Below are positions 8,962 to 17,378 of a stretch of DNA of 64,000 nt, one piece after another. Below the pieces are notes generated by a model. That model was given only the letters and a program-made list of their open reading frames with translations, made no database searches and was not told the DNA's origin. The stretch lies in NCBI RefSeq assembly GCF_001905885.1, contig NZ_LIYH01000005.1:558001-622000 (forward strand), given 5' to 3'. Numbering within the stretch: the stretch's first letter is position 1; every line of letters begins with the position of its first letter. Position numbers and translations under genes: made by a program. Source of the DNA: Streptomyces sp. CB03234. GTDB lineage: Bacteria > Actinomycetota > Actinomycetes > Streptomycetales > Streptomycetaceae.

Positions 8962-9494
8962 GCACAGCCTCCGACGATCTCCTCGTACAGGCGGGAGGTC
9001 TCGATGCCCTGGCTGGCCATGTACTTGAGGCCGTGCTGCTGGTAGCTGGCGGCGGCACCGAAGGGCTGGAGGAACACCAGCTTCCCCAAGGTCATGCGCG
9101 GATAGACGCGTACGGGACGGGCGGCGCGGATCTCCAGCGTCCAACGGATGGCGTGGCCCTGGTGGCCGAGCGGGGCGGAGACATGGACCCAGATGCCGAG
9201 AGCCCCGATCGTGCGGTCGCCGTTGAGGAACTGTGCGTACGTCTCCGAGCCGGTCTTCTCGTACGTGACCCCGAGATAGAGCACCCCCGGCTCCAGGACC
9301 AGACCGCTGCAGGGGAGACGGAGTTCGGTGAAGGCGGTGGGGGCCGCGGCGTCGAGGTCGCCGTCACATACGCGGAGGGTGTCGCCGAGCCGCCAGTCGT
9401 AGGCGTTCGGAGACACGCAGGCGGGGTCGTAGGGGTCGATGGTGATCTCGCCCGCAGCATGGGCAGCTGCGATGGCGTGGCCGGTGAGGATCAC
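8958..9494 (-). CDS. dCTP deaminase-like protein A (Ser and Arg of active site lost, Glu kept)
   Basis: A 178-residue trimer-fold protein of the dCTP deaminase/dUTPase family, starting at ATG 9494, which overlaps the stop of the next upstream gene (ATGA). Aligned by eye with the housekeeping Dcd at 42489, the active-site segment SSLGRLG is RTIGALG here: the second Ser is Thr and the Arg is Ala. The catalytic Glu of the LEL strand is kept (TLEIRA). The distal PGMKIGQ segment is PRMTLGK. It is therefore unlikely to be a normal dCTP deaminase alone. The tight operon and the sister gene suggest a paired or specialised function. Confidence 0.85.
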   Translation of the reverse strand: MILTGHAIAAAHAAGEITIDPYDPACVSPNAYDWRLGDTLRVCDGDLDAAAPTAFTELRLPCSGLVLEPGVLYLGVTYEKTGSETYAQFLNGDRTIGALGIWVHVSAPLGHQGHAIRWTLEIRAARPVRVYPRMTLGKLVFLQPFGAAASYQQHGLKYMASQGIETSRLYEEIVGGCA

Positions 9495-10030
9495 GATGCC
9501 ACCGACCGCAGCGGGGTGGTGTCACGCCAGAACGCGGAGGGTTGGGGGCCGGCGGCGGCCTGGTACTTGCCCGCGTACAGGTCGACGGGGCCGATAGCGA
9601 CGAAGAACATGATCTGGCCGATCTTCATTCCCGCGTACACGCGCAGCGGTCGGATCGGGGAGAGCATGAGGGTCCACTGGCCGTGGAAGCCGATGTCGCC
9701 GATCGGGGCGGTGATCTCGACGAAGAGGCCGAGTCGGCCGACGGAGGAGCGGCCGAAGAGGAGGGGGACGAAGGTGTCGGAGCCGACCTCTTCGAGGGTG
9801 TGGCCGAGGTAGAGCTCGCCAGGCTGGAGTACGAAGCCGGTGTCGTCGATCGTGGTTTCGCGGGTGGGGTTGGGGCGGTGAGCGTCGATCACGGGTGTGC
9901 TGTACGTCAGCAGGGTGTGGCCGAGGCGGACGTTGTAGCTGTTGGGGTTCACCTGCGCGCGGTCGAACGGAGTGATGCGCAGGCGGCCGTCGTGTGCGGC
10001 CGCGCTGATCTCGGGGCCGGTGAGGATCAT
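9491..10030 (-). CDS. dCTP deaminase-like protein B (catalytic Glu replaced by Met)
   Basis: A 179-residue Dcd-family protein starting at ATG 10030, overlapping the stop of the metallophosphatase gene (ATGA). It keeps the active-site segment (GRSSVGRLG) with both Ser and Arg, and the distal AGMKIGQ segment, but the strand that normally carries the catalytic Glu reads TLMLSP, so Glu is Met. This is the complement of what protein A has lost. Dcd active sites lie at subunit interfaces of a trimer, so an A/B heteromer with composite sites is possible (inference). Otherwise one or both may be nucleotide-binding proteins without deaminase activity. Confidence 0.85.
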   Translation of the reverse strand: MILTGPEISAAAHDGRLRITPFDRAQVNPNSYNVRLGHTLLTYSTPVIDAHRPNPTRETTIDDTGFVLQPGELYLGHTLEEVGSDTFVPLLFGRSSVGRLGLFVEITAPIGDIGFHGQWTLMLSPIRPLRVYAGMKIGQIMFFVAIGPVDLYAGKYQAAAGPQPSAFWRDTTPLRSVAS

Positions 10031-11244
10031 CGCTCGTCTCCTTCGGTGAGGAGGTGCTGGAGGGCTTGACCGAGGCGGAGGCCCGCTTGGTGGGTGCGGC
10101 CGCCCAGGTAGCTGTTGGCCAGGTAGTCGGTGGTCAGCACGGTGGTGAGGTGACGGGGCAGCGGACCCGGTGCGGCGACCAGGGGGCCGGCCCGCTCGGC
10201 GAGGTACGCGAGGAGCGATTCAGGAGCATCTTGGTGGGCGGCCGGCACGTGTGCGTGAACGAGCTGGTTGCCGAACGGCTCGATGGCGACGAGATCTCCG
10301 AGAGAGAGGTGCTCGCCGAGTGGAGCAGGGCGGAGGGCGGTTTCGTTCAAGACGATGGCGTCCGCGCCTAGACCGCCGCGCAGGCGAACGGCAAGGTCCG
10401 TCAGGAGTTCGCGTCGATCGGCGAGCCGGTTGCGATAGGGCGCGGCGACGGTGCCGAGACGGGAGGACAGCCTCCGATGAGCTTCTGTGATCTTGTCTCG
10501 TGCGGGAGTGAGAGTGGCGGGGAAGTCGCTGAGGGCTGTGAGAGGGAAGGACGCGCTGTGGCAGGACCACGCGCTTCCTTCGCGTCGCGCAAGTGCGTAG
10601 CCCGCACCGAGTTCCGGCCCCTTGAGGACCGTGGTGTCGCCGACGTGGACAGGCCCGTACTGAGGGCTGTGGCAGTGGCCGGAGAAGATCACGTCCAGGA
10701 ACGGGCAGGCAGCGGCCAGGGTGAGGTCTTCGCTGAAGCCGGAGTGGCTGAGCAGGACCCAGGTGTCGACCTCGTCGTGATGGGCCAGCATCACTTCCCG
10801 CAGGGCAGCAACCGGGTCGGTGGTTCGGTGTGAGGCGCGTTGCCCGATGGGGATAGCGCTGAAAGCCTGTTGGCCGATCACGGCGGTCACGCCAATCCGC
10901 TGGCCGCCGATGACGGCGATGTGCAGCGAGCGGAAGAGCCGGCGACCGGAGGATGCGTCGACGGCGTTGGCGCACACGGTCAGACGGTGCAACGCGGGTT
11001 CGAAGTGGTGGGACCAGCCGTGGTTGCCCGGTGCGATCGCGTCGTACAGGCCGGTGAGGATTGCCCGCTCGATCTCGCCCCGACCGAGTCGGTAGTACCC
11101 AGTCCCTTCGAAGAAGTCGCCGCAGTCGACGATGAGGGAGTCCCGCCGAGCGGCGTGCAGGTGGGACAGCATCGGGTCCGCAGCGGCAAAGGAGGAGTGG
11201 ACGTCGGTGGTGGCGACGATCCTGTTCAGGACACGGGAGGTCAT
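10027..11244 (-). CDS. Metallophosphatase of the 5'-nucleotidase family
   Basis: A 405-residue protein with ATG at 11244, overlapping the MurA-like gene's stop. The calcineurin-like metal motifs are all visible: TTDVHSS (first Asp/His), DCGDFFEG, GNHGWSHH, LLSHSG and FSGHCHSP. The C-terminal part (about 260-390) corresponds to the 5'-nucleotidase C-terminal domain (ADAIVLNETALRPAP ... LSLGDLVAIEPFGN). No signal peptide is seen, unlike secreted UshA types, so it should act in the cytoplasm. Likely reaction: removing phosphate from a nucleotide-type intermediate of the cluster. Confidence 0.88.
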   Translation of the reverse strand: MTSRVLNRIVATTDVHSSFAAADPMLSHLHAARRDSLIVDCGDFFEGTGYYRLGRGEIERAILTGLYDAIAPGNHGWSHHFEPALHRLTVCANAVDASSGRRLFRSLHIAVIGGQRIGVTAVIGQQAFSAIPIGQRASHRTTDPVAALREVMLAHHDEVDTWVLLSHSGFSEDLTLAAACPFLDVIFSGHCHSPQYGPVHVGDTTVLKGPELGAGYALARREGSAWSCHSASFPLTALSDFPATLTPARDKITEAHRRLSSRLGTVAAPYRNRLADRRELLTDLAVRLRGGLGADAIVLNETALRPAPLGEHLSLGDLVAIEPFGNQLVHAHVPAAHQDAPESLLAYLAERAGPLVAAPGPLPRHLTTVLTTDYLANSYLGGRTHQAGLRLGQALQHLLTEGDER

Positions 11245-12569
11245 GTCGTTACCTCACAGATGTCCGCGCCCAGCGCTCGCAGCTTTCCCGGGAGGTCGGC
11301 GTGGCCACGGCGGAGCTGCTTCAGGCCGCCGAGGGTGGTGACGCCGCGCGCGGTGAGGCCGGCGATCAGCAGGGCGGATCCGGTCCGGATATCGGTCGCT
11401 TCCACGCCGGCTCCTGTGAGCCGCTGCGGGCCGGTCAGGCGGCATTGTGTGAGGGAGATTTCCTCGATGACCGCTCCGAGCCGGGCGAGATGCGGGAGCA
11501 GGTTGCCGTGCCGACCCGTGTTGATCGCGTCGGCGAAGAGATGGGTGCCGGGCAGGCCGAGGGCCAAGGCCATGAGCGGCGGCTCGAAGTCAGCGTCCAA
11601 GCCACCGGGCGAGAGCGAGGCGACGGCGCGTAGGGGGTGGCCGGTCGGCCGTGCTTCCTGGGCGTGGACAGTGAGAGCGTCGGTTTCGGTACGCACGGGG
11701 ATGCCCAGCCACCGAAGGGCGGAGACCAGAGGAGCGACGTCCTTGCCACGTACGCCTTCGATACGGCCGGTGCCGCCGGTCGTGGCCATAGCGCACGCCA
11801 GCGTCCCAGCCTCGATCTTGTCGCCCGGCACCCCCCACACCACTGCTTCGTCCGCTGCAGTGGCAGGCGGTTCCATGGTGAGGACCCGGTCGCTCGCCCG
11901 GCTCTCCCAACCCGCGGATCGAAGCGCCTCCAGGACGCTGATGACCTCGGGTGAGAGATTCGGCTGCCCGAGGCGTAACGGCTGTCCGGCGACGACGGCC
12001 CGCAACACGGCGGCGATCGTCGCCCCGCGGGAGCGGAACGGCAGCACGTGTGACACCGTGCCGGGTCGCGGCTTGACCTTCTCGACCAGGTATCCGCCGT
12101 CATCGACCGTCACGCGGTCGCCGAAGGCCCCGTAGACCCGGAAGTGCTGGTCCATTCCGCGATTACCGATTTGGCATCCGCCCGGCCAGGGAAGGCGAGC
12201 CAGGCCGTACGCGCCCAGCAATGCGGGCACGAGGTAGTACGACGCCCGGATGCGGGCGGCATCAGGGAGGTCAGGGATAGTCCGGCCGGCGCTACCGGCC
12301 GGCAGGACCACGACGGAGTCCGGCACGTCGACGGGGCTGGCCACATGCCAACCCGCCTGGTGCAGCAGTGCCAGCATGGTCTGGACGTCCGTACTCGCCG
12401 GGACGTTGCTCAGGTGCACGGTGCGGTGCAGCGCGGCAGCGGCGGCGAGAAGGGGCAGCGCCGCGTTCTTCGATCCGTCGACCTTCACCGCGCCGGAGAG
12501 CGGGCGCCCAGGTCGGACCGCGATCACCTCGGCGGCATCGGCACGAGCGCGGGCCTGGATGATGGTCAC
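11241..12569 (-). CDS. MurA-like enolpyruvyl transferase
   Basis: The start is GTG 12569 with AAAGGAG seven bases upstream; 442 residues. Key MurA residues are present: GSKNAALPLL (Lys-Asn), GGCQIGNR (catalytic Cys and Arg), an Asp in DADFEPP, and DIRTGSALLIAG (Arg). The sequence is divergent from housekeeping MurA and is embedded in a nucleotide-enzyme operon. In nikkomycin/polyoxin biosynthesis a MurA-like enzyme (NikO/PolA) transfers enolpyruvate from PEP to UMP; a similar transfer to a nucleotide is my inference. It starts two bases after the upstream HATPase stop and overlaps the metallophosphatase by 4 bp. Confidence 0.88.
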   Translation of the reverse strand: MTIIQARARADAAEVIAVRPGRPLSGAVKVDGSKNAALPLLAAAAALHRTVHLSNVPASTDVQTMLALLHQAGWHVASPVDVPDSVVVLPAGSAGRTIPDLPDAARIRASYYLVPALLGAYGLARLPWPGGCQIGNRGMDQHFRVYGAFGDRVTVDDGGYLVEKVKPRPGTVSHVLPFRSRGATIAAVLRAVVAGQPLRLGQPNLSPEVISVLEALRSAGWESRASDRVLTMEPPATAADEAVVWGVPGDKIEAGTLACAMATTGGTGRIEGVRGKDVAPLVSALRWLGIPVRTETDALTVHAQEARPTGHPLRAVASLSPGGLDADFEPPLMALALGLPGTHLFADAINTGRHGNLLPHLARLGAVIEEISLTQCRLTGPQRLTGAGVEATDIRTGSALLIAGLTARGVTTLGGLKQLRRGHADLPGKLRALGADICEVTT

Positions 12570-12571
12570 GA

Positions 12572-13000
12572 TCAACTCCTTTGAGGCGTCAGGGGAAGAT
12601 GAGCAGGTCTGCCGGCGGCCGAGATTTCGGCCCAGCTGCATTTGCCTGACGGGGTCGGTTCGACACCGAAGCGGTCGGCCAGAGCAGCGACGATGAACAG
12701 TCCTCGTCCGCACTCGTCGTGCATGCCCGGTAGTCCTGGAGAGGGCAGCTCACCGCTGGAGTCGCACACCTCGATCCGCAGAGCCGTGCCGTTGAGCTGG
12801 GCAGTCACTGAGACGGGGCCGTGGCCCGCGTGCTGCACCGCGTTGGCGATCAGTTCTCCGGTCACCAACTCCGCGCTGTGCAGCGCATCGGAGTCGATGT
12901 CCGTGTCCCAGCTCCGTATCTCACCTGCGATCTGCCGTCGTGCTTCAGCGGCAGCCAAAGGGGTTCCGGATACGGAAAGGCTCAGTTGGTGCGCTTCCAT
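12572..13000 (-). CDS. HATPase-domain protein (RsbW-like anti-sigma kinase family)
   Basis: I chose ATG 13000 (142 residues) because AGGAGG lies just upstream; the frame continues to 13033. The GHKL ATPase motifs are visible: ELVTGELIANAVQHAG (N box), CDSSGELP (G1) and GRGLFIVAALADRFG (G2). These small Streptomyces proteins typically act with XRE-type or anti-sigma partners in regulation. It is the first gene of the leftward operon and is divergent from the XRE/TPR regulator at 13168, so a regulatory role for this cluster is likely. Confidence 0.85.
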   Translation of the reverse strand: MEAHQLSLSVSGTPLAAAEARRQIAGEIRSWDTDIDSDALHSAELVTGELIANAVQHAGHGPVSVTAQLNGTALRIEVCDSSGELPSPGLPGMHDECGRGLFIVAALADRFGVEPTPSGKCSWAEISAAGRPAHLPLTPQRS

Positions 13001-13033
13001 GAGCGGCCTCCTGGTCGGGAGCGGCCACTCCAA

Positions 13034-13045
13034 GGAACCGGTTCC
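13034..13045. promoter_or_regulatory. Palindrome between divergent cluster operons (possible operator)
   Basis: GGAACCGGTTCC is a perfect 12-bp palindrome in the 167-base gap between the leftward HATPase start and the rightward XRE regulator start. Both operons must have promoters here. A palindrome in this position could be an operator for the XRE protein, but no binding evidence exists and I cannot place the -10 and -35 boxes with confidence. Confidence 0.35.
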
Positions 13046-13167
13046 GGAAGACCGTCTGCGACGCTATGTGCTGCGCCTGCATCGCTTATGCACGTCCCGC
13101 ATCACGGCCAAGTGCGATGCCATTACGCTCGGTTGAGCAGGCAGGATCGGCGACGGCGGGAGGAGCC

Positions 13168-14448
13168 GTGGCACAGATGGCCGACGCGCAGAGCGAAGCG
13201 AGACGGATCGGTGAGGTGATCCGCCAGGCGCGTGTCTTACAGAGGCGCTCCCAGGCGCAGGTTGCCGATGCGCTTGGCTACCACCAGTCGAAGGTCAGCC
13301 GCCTGGAGGCCGGCCGAGGGACTGGGGACGTCCGTGTACTCCGAGAGATCGCAAGGGTCCTCGACATTCCGCTGCAGACCCTGGGCCTCGCAGCTGGCTC
13401 GGAGGCCCGCCCGACCGATCCCGAGACTGAGGACATGCACCGCCGTACCTTCCTCGCTGCGGGTATAGCCGCAATGGCGACCCCGGCGACACCTGCCACC
13501 GCCCAGCACGCGCTCGTCCAGGCACTTCTCCCTGGCCCCACCCCTGATCCCACCGGCCAGAGCATGGACCCGGCCGGACTGCGTGGTCGTGTCACCACGG
13601 TGCGTCGGCTTTTCTGCACCTGCGACTACGCGGAGCTTGTGCGCACATTGCCCGGTCTCATCGGCGATCTACGGGAGGCCGTCGGCGCTTCTCCTGGATC
13701 GGCCGACCTGTCGGGGCTCTTGGCCACCGCGTACCAGACCTCGGTGAGCCTGCTGCTCAAGCAGGGCGACCATGGCAACGCCTGGCTCGCCGTGGGCCGA
13801 GCCATGGCCGAGGCCGAACGCTCCGGCGACCCGGTCGTCCTCGCCTCCAGCGTCCGAGTCCACGCGCACGTTCTGGCCCGCGAGAAGCACACCGGCCAGG
13901 CAATCACGCTCGTCCGGCACACCGCCGACCAGCTCACCGGGGCCTACGACCAACGATCACCGCGATACCTCGCGGCGCTCGGGCTTCTGTTGCTGCGTGG
14001 CGTCACCGCTGCCAGCAGCGGGGGCAACAGGACGGCGAGCCAGGAGTTCCTGGCGGAGGCGAAGGAGGTCGCGCGCTTCGTGGCCCTGGACCGTCCGGAC
14101 GCCTGGGCGAACTTCAGCCTCACCAACGTGGCGCTCCACGAGGTGAGCGCCGCCGTCGCCTTCGGAGACGCGGGAATCGCCCTCCAGGCCGCCCGCCCTC
14201 TCATGCGCCGGCACATCCCAGTGCCCGAGCGGCGCGCGGCACTGTGGGTGGAGACCGCGCGCGCCTACAGCCAGCAGGGCCGGCTCGCCGACGGTTACCA
14301 GGCGCTGCGCATCGCCGAGAGCTGCGCTGCCCAGGACATCCGTCGCCCGGCCGTCCGCGAATTGGTCGCCGACATGGCCGCCCGCGACCGCCGTCGTACG
14401 CTTCCAGAGCTGCACCACTTCAGTCGCCAACTGGGGGTCCCCGCGTGA
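13168..14448 (+). CDS. XRE-type regulator with TPR-like C-terminal region
   Basis: Starts are ambiguous: GTG 13168 has GGGAGG 4 bases upstream, and ATG 13177 is the alternative; 426 residues from 13168. An XRE helix-turn-helix lies at about residues 15-70 (SQAQVADALGYHQSKVSRLE). The rest, after a short low-complexity stretch, is alpha-helical and TPR-like, as in the large Streptomyces family of such regulators that respond to small molecules or partner proteins. Divergent from the leftward operon and overlapping the flavoprotein gene by GTGA, it is the obvious cluster regulator. Confidence 0.88.
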   Translation: MAQMADAQSEARRIGEVIRQARVLQRRSQAQVADALGYHQSKVSRLEAGRGTGDVRVLREIARVLDIPLQTLGLAAGSEARPTDPETEDMHRRTFLAAGIAAMATPATPATAQHALVQALLPGPTPDPTGQSMDPAGLRGRVTTVRRLFCTCDYAELVRTLPGLIGDLREAVGASPGSADLSGLLATAYQTSVSLLLKQGDHGNAWLAVGRAMAEAERSGDPVVLASSVRVHAHVLAREKHTGQAITLVRHTADQLTGAYDQRSPRYLAALGLLLLRGVTAASSGGNRTASQEFLAEAKEVARFVALDRPDAWANFSLTNVALHEVSAAVAFGDAGIALQAARPLMRRHIPVPERRAALWVETARAYSQQGRLADGYQALRIAESCAAQDIRRPAVRELVADMAARDRRRTLPELHHFSRQLGVPA

Positions 14449-14981
14449 GTGATCAGCCGAAGAAGCCCTTCCTGTACGTCGTCGTCTGCGCGGCCGGTAT
14501 CGCCGATGACGTGGCGAAGCTGATCACCGCAGCGCAGGAGCGGCACTGGGATGTCGGCGTGGTCGCCACCCCCCAGGGCCTCGGCTTCATCGACGTGGCC
14601 GCCGTCCAGGCCCAGACCGGGTACCCGATCCGCTCGGCGTGGCGCTCACCCGACGACCCTCGGCCACTGCCGCCTGCCAACGCGATCGCCGTGGCCCCGG
14701 CCACCTTCAACACCATCAACAAGTGGGCCGCCGGGATCTCCGACACCCTCGCGCTGGGCATTCTGTGCGAGGCGTACGGCTTCGGCATCCCGACCGCCGT
14801 CCTGCCCTACCTGAACGCAGCCCAGGCCGCCCACCCCGCGTACCGGCAGAGCCTGGACCGGCTACGCGAGATGGGCGTCCTGATCGGGGAGTACGAACCC
14901 CACCAGCCCAAGGCGGGCGGCGGGCGTGACAAGTTCCGATGGGAGCAGGCCCTCGAACTGCTCGAACCCAAGGTGCGATGA
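14445..14981 (+). CDS. HFCD-family flavoprotein (decarboxylase-like)
   Basis: GTG 14445 overlaps the stop of the XRE gene; 178 residues. The N-terminal Rossmann strand (FLYVVVCAAG), the FMN-binding segment APATFNTINKWAAG (a variant of PASANT) and VLPYLN (in place of PxMN) match the homo-oligomeric flavin-containing Cys decarboxylase family, which includes CoaC (PPC decarboxylase) and EpiD. In some members the enzyme decarboxylates a C-terminal Cys or a phosphopantothenoyl-Cys. The substrate here is unknown; co-translation with the cluster regulator suggests a role in the same pathway. Confidence 0.85.
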   Translation: MSDQPKKPFLYVVVCAAGIADDVAKLITAAQERHWDVGVVATPQGLGFIDVAAVQAQTGYPIRSAWRSPDDPRPLPPANAIAVAPATFNTINKWAAGISDTLALGILCEAYGFGIPTAVLPYLNAAQAAHPAYRQSLDRLREMGVLIGEYEPHQPKAGGGRDKFRWEQALELLEPKVR

Positions 14982-15345
14982 CGCCACTTCGTTACGCCGC
15001 TCGTCGACAACCAGGGCACAGCCGTACAGCTTCATCCAGAGATCCTGCTCCAGACCGGACGCTGCCTTCGCGAGAACCGAGTGCGCGAACTGCTCCTCCT
15101 GGCTCGTCAGACAGGCCGCACTGCCCATGGGACCGACGGACTCCAAGACACGCCGGAAGGACTGGTGGGGGAGGTTCCGAGACAGGCCGAACAGCAACTC
15201 CGCCGTGTCCTCCAAGCCCTGGGGCCAGTGGGACAGCTCCGCGCCGAATGCCTCGACAAGCCCCCGGGTCACCTCATACGCATACCGGCCTGGCCGGTCG
15301 AAAACATTGGTCAAAAGGCCATGGCGAAGACCTATCGGCTCGGCG
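14982..15345 (-). pseudogene. Protein-coding remnant on the minus strand, family not recognised
   Basis: About 120 residues on the minus strand (for example TNVFDRPGRYAYEVTRGLVE and DLWMKLYGCALVVDERRNE) have strong third-position GC, so this was coding. No convincing start is seen, and the frame then runs on antisense through the flavoprotein gene. It looks like the 3' part of a gene truncated when the neighbouring segments were joined. No function is proposed. From 15346 to 15788 I see no further gene. Confidence 0.4.
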
Positions 15346-15788
15346 GGGCCTCGGCGAGCCACCACGCGCTCCGGGCGGCGACGGCCCCGTGATTCACACG
15401 GATGGCGAACCGGTCCTGGGCGGCCTGCATCCGCCGCTCGTGGTGTGCGCGGTACAAGACGCGCGGTCGAGGGATGATGGCCCTCGCACCACGCTGGCTT
15501 TCTTGGGGCTGCCCCCGGCCTGTCATCCACTGCCCTCCGGTCCCGGTCATCGGGGCTTGGCACCACAGGTTCGGCCGCAGGCCAGTGGGCGGCGAGGGCG
15601 GGGCGGATCGGCTCAGTGGCGAAAGGCCGGGTGAGCTTTTCGGCGGCGCATTGGTTGTCATGCCTCCGGACGAAAAGGGGAAAGGCGGCCTCTACCTGAG
15701 AACGATGTGGGTCTGGGATTCTGCTCGTACCGTGTCCTCGACGCTGACACGCCGCAGCGATGCTCACTCTGACCTCGGAGCACCTCCC

Positions 15789-17378
15789 TTGTTCACTCAT
15801 GGCAAGCGGCACCGCCGTGCCGTCGTCCTGGCCGTGGCGGCGACCCTCGCCGCCGGTTCGCTGAGCGGCTGTACTCAGGGCGCCCCCGATGCCGCCGCCG
15901 ATCCGGCTGCCCGCGCTGATCTGCGCGTCTTCTACCACCAGAAGCCGCAGTGGAAGCCCTGCGGCGAGGAGGAGTGCGCCACGCTGAAGGTCCCCATGGA
16001 CTACTCGGCGGCCGGCAACGGCAAGACCTTCACCCTCCCCCTGGTAAGGGCCACCGCGACTGACACGGCCCGCCGCATCGGATCGCTGGTCTTCAACCCA
16101 GGCGGCCCCGGAGAATCCGGGGTCGCCCTGCTCAAGGACGGCGGAGCAGAGTCGTTCAGTGAGCAAATACGGGCCCGCTTCGACATCGTCGGGTTCGACC
16201 CGCGCGGCGTGGCCGGCAGCAAGCCCGCCGTCGACTGCGGCCCTGACGAAGAGGGAGGGGCTGATACGCAGGCCGGTGACGTCTCACCGCAGCCGCTCCA
16301 CCCCGCGACGGCTGAGCAGCGCCGGGCCGCCCTGGCCGACGCCGAGAGCGCGGTCGCGGCCTGCAAGAGGTACAGCGGCTCGATCCTGCCGCACGTCGGA
16401 ACAGCTGACGCCGCACGCGACATGGACGTGCTGCGCGCCGCGCTCGGCGAGGACAAGCTGAGCTATCTCGGCTGGTCCTACGGCACGTCTCTGGGCACCA
16501 CCTATGGCGAGCTGTTCCCCTGGAGGGTACGCGCGATGGTGCTGGACGGGGCAGTCGACCCCTCGCTGGACTGGTCCGAGCGGGCCCTCAGCCAGGCCGC
16601 CGGATTCCGCAAGGCGGTCGACGACTACGCCGAGCACTGCGCCGACGTGGTAGGAGACGCCTGCCCCGCCGACACCCCTGAAGGCATCCGCGAGCTCCTT
16701 GACGGTCTCTACGAGCAGACCGCCAAGGAGCCGCTGCCGGTCGACGACAGCGACGGGGGCCTGGACGCGGCGACCCTGCACAGCGCCATCGTCACGTCGA
16801 TGTACACCCCCGAAGAGCAGTGGAAGCCGCTGTCCCACGGCCTGAGCGACGCGGCCGGCGGTGACGGAACGCGGCTCGCCGGCATCGCCGCGGGAGAGGA
16901 AGACGCCTCAGAGGACGAGGACACCGGCAGCGATGACGAGGAGGAACAGGGGGAGAAAAGCCACCCGGACAACTCCGACGTGGCCATCACAGCGGTCGAC
17001 TGCGTCGACATTCCCCACCCGAGGGACTCCCAGAAGTATTGGCAAGCCCTCGACCAGGCACACCGCGCCGAGGGCGACTACGGGTCCGAGAGCGTGGTCG
17101 CCGCGCTCGGCTGCAAGGGCTGGCCGCATCGCGGGCCCGGCCCGCACCGGGTCAGTGCCGATGGTCTTCCGCCGGTCCTCGTGGTAGGCACCACCGGCGA
17201 CCCCTCCACGCCCTATCACGAGGCCGAGAGCCTGGCCCGGCAGCTACCCCAGGGCATGCTGTTGACGTTCGAGGGACTCGGACACACTGCGTACGGGCGC
17301 GGCGGTAGCTGCGTGGATACCGCCGTGGACAGTTACCTCATCGACCTCAAGCCGGTGAAGCCGGGCGCGACCTGCTGA
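15789..17378 (+). CDS. Secreted tripeptidyl aminopeptidase-like lipoprotein (alpha/beta hydrolase)
   Basis: The best start is TTG 15789 with CGGAG seven bases upstream, giving 529 residues. The N-terminus has a basic stretch (GKRHRR), a hydrophobic segment and a lipobox (SLSGC), so it should be a membrane-anchored exported lipoprotein. The alpha/beta hydrolase motifs are clear: oxyanion region GGPGESG, nucleophile GWSYGTSLG, late Asp in GTTGDPSTPY and His in GLGHTAYG. This fits the Streptomyces Tap/SlpD/SlpE exopeptidase family. An acidic Glu/Asp-rich insert lies at about residues 370-400. It is monocistronic. Confidence 0.88.
   Translation: MFTHGKRHRRAVVLAVAATLAAGSLSGCTQGAPDAAADPAARADLRVFYHQKPQWKPCGEEECATLKVPMDYSAAGNGKTFTLPLVRATATDTARRIGSLVFNPGGPGESGVALLKDGGAESFSEQIRARFDIVGFDPRGVAGSKPAVDCGPDEEGGADTQAGDVSPQPLHPATAEQRRAALADAESAVAACKRYSGSILPHVGTADAARDMDVLRAALGEDKLSYLGWSYGTSLGTTYGELFPWRVRAMVLDGAVDPSLDWSERALSQAAGFRKAVDDYAEHCADVVGDACPADTPEGIRELLDGLYEQTAKEPLPVDDSDGGLDAATLHSAIVTSMYTPEEQWKPLSHGLSDAAGGDGTRLAGIAAGEEDASEDEDTGSDDEEEQGEKSHPDNSDVAITAVDCVDIPHPRDSQKYWQALDQAHRAEGDYGSESVVAALGCKGWPHRGPGPHRVSADGLPPVLVVGTTGDPSTPYHEAESLARQLPQGMLLTFEGLGHTAYGRGGSCVDTAVDSYLIDLKPVKPGATC

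Noticed and set aside
14862..16166. 434-residue minus-strand frame
   Set aside because: Only the segment 14982-15345 has real coding bias; the rest is antisense to the flavoprotein and the peptidase gene.
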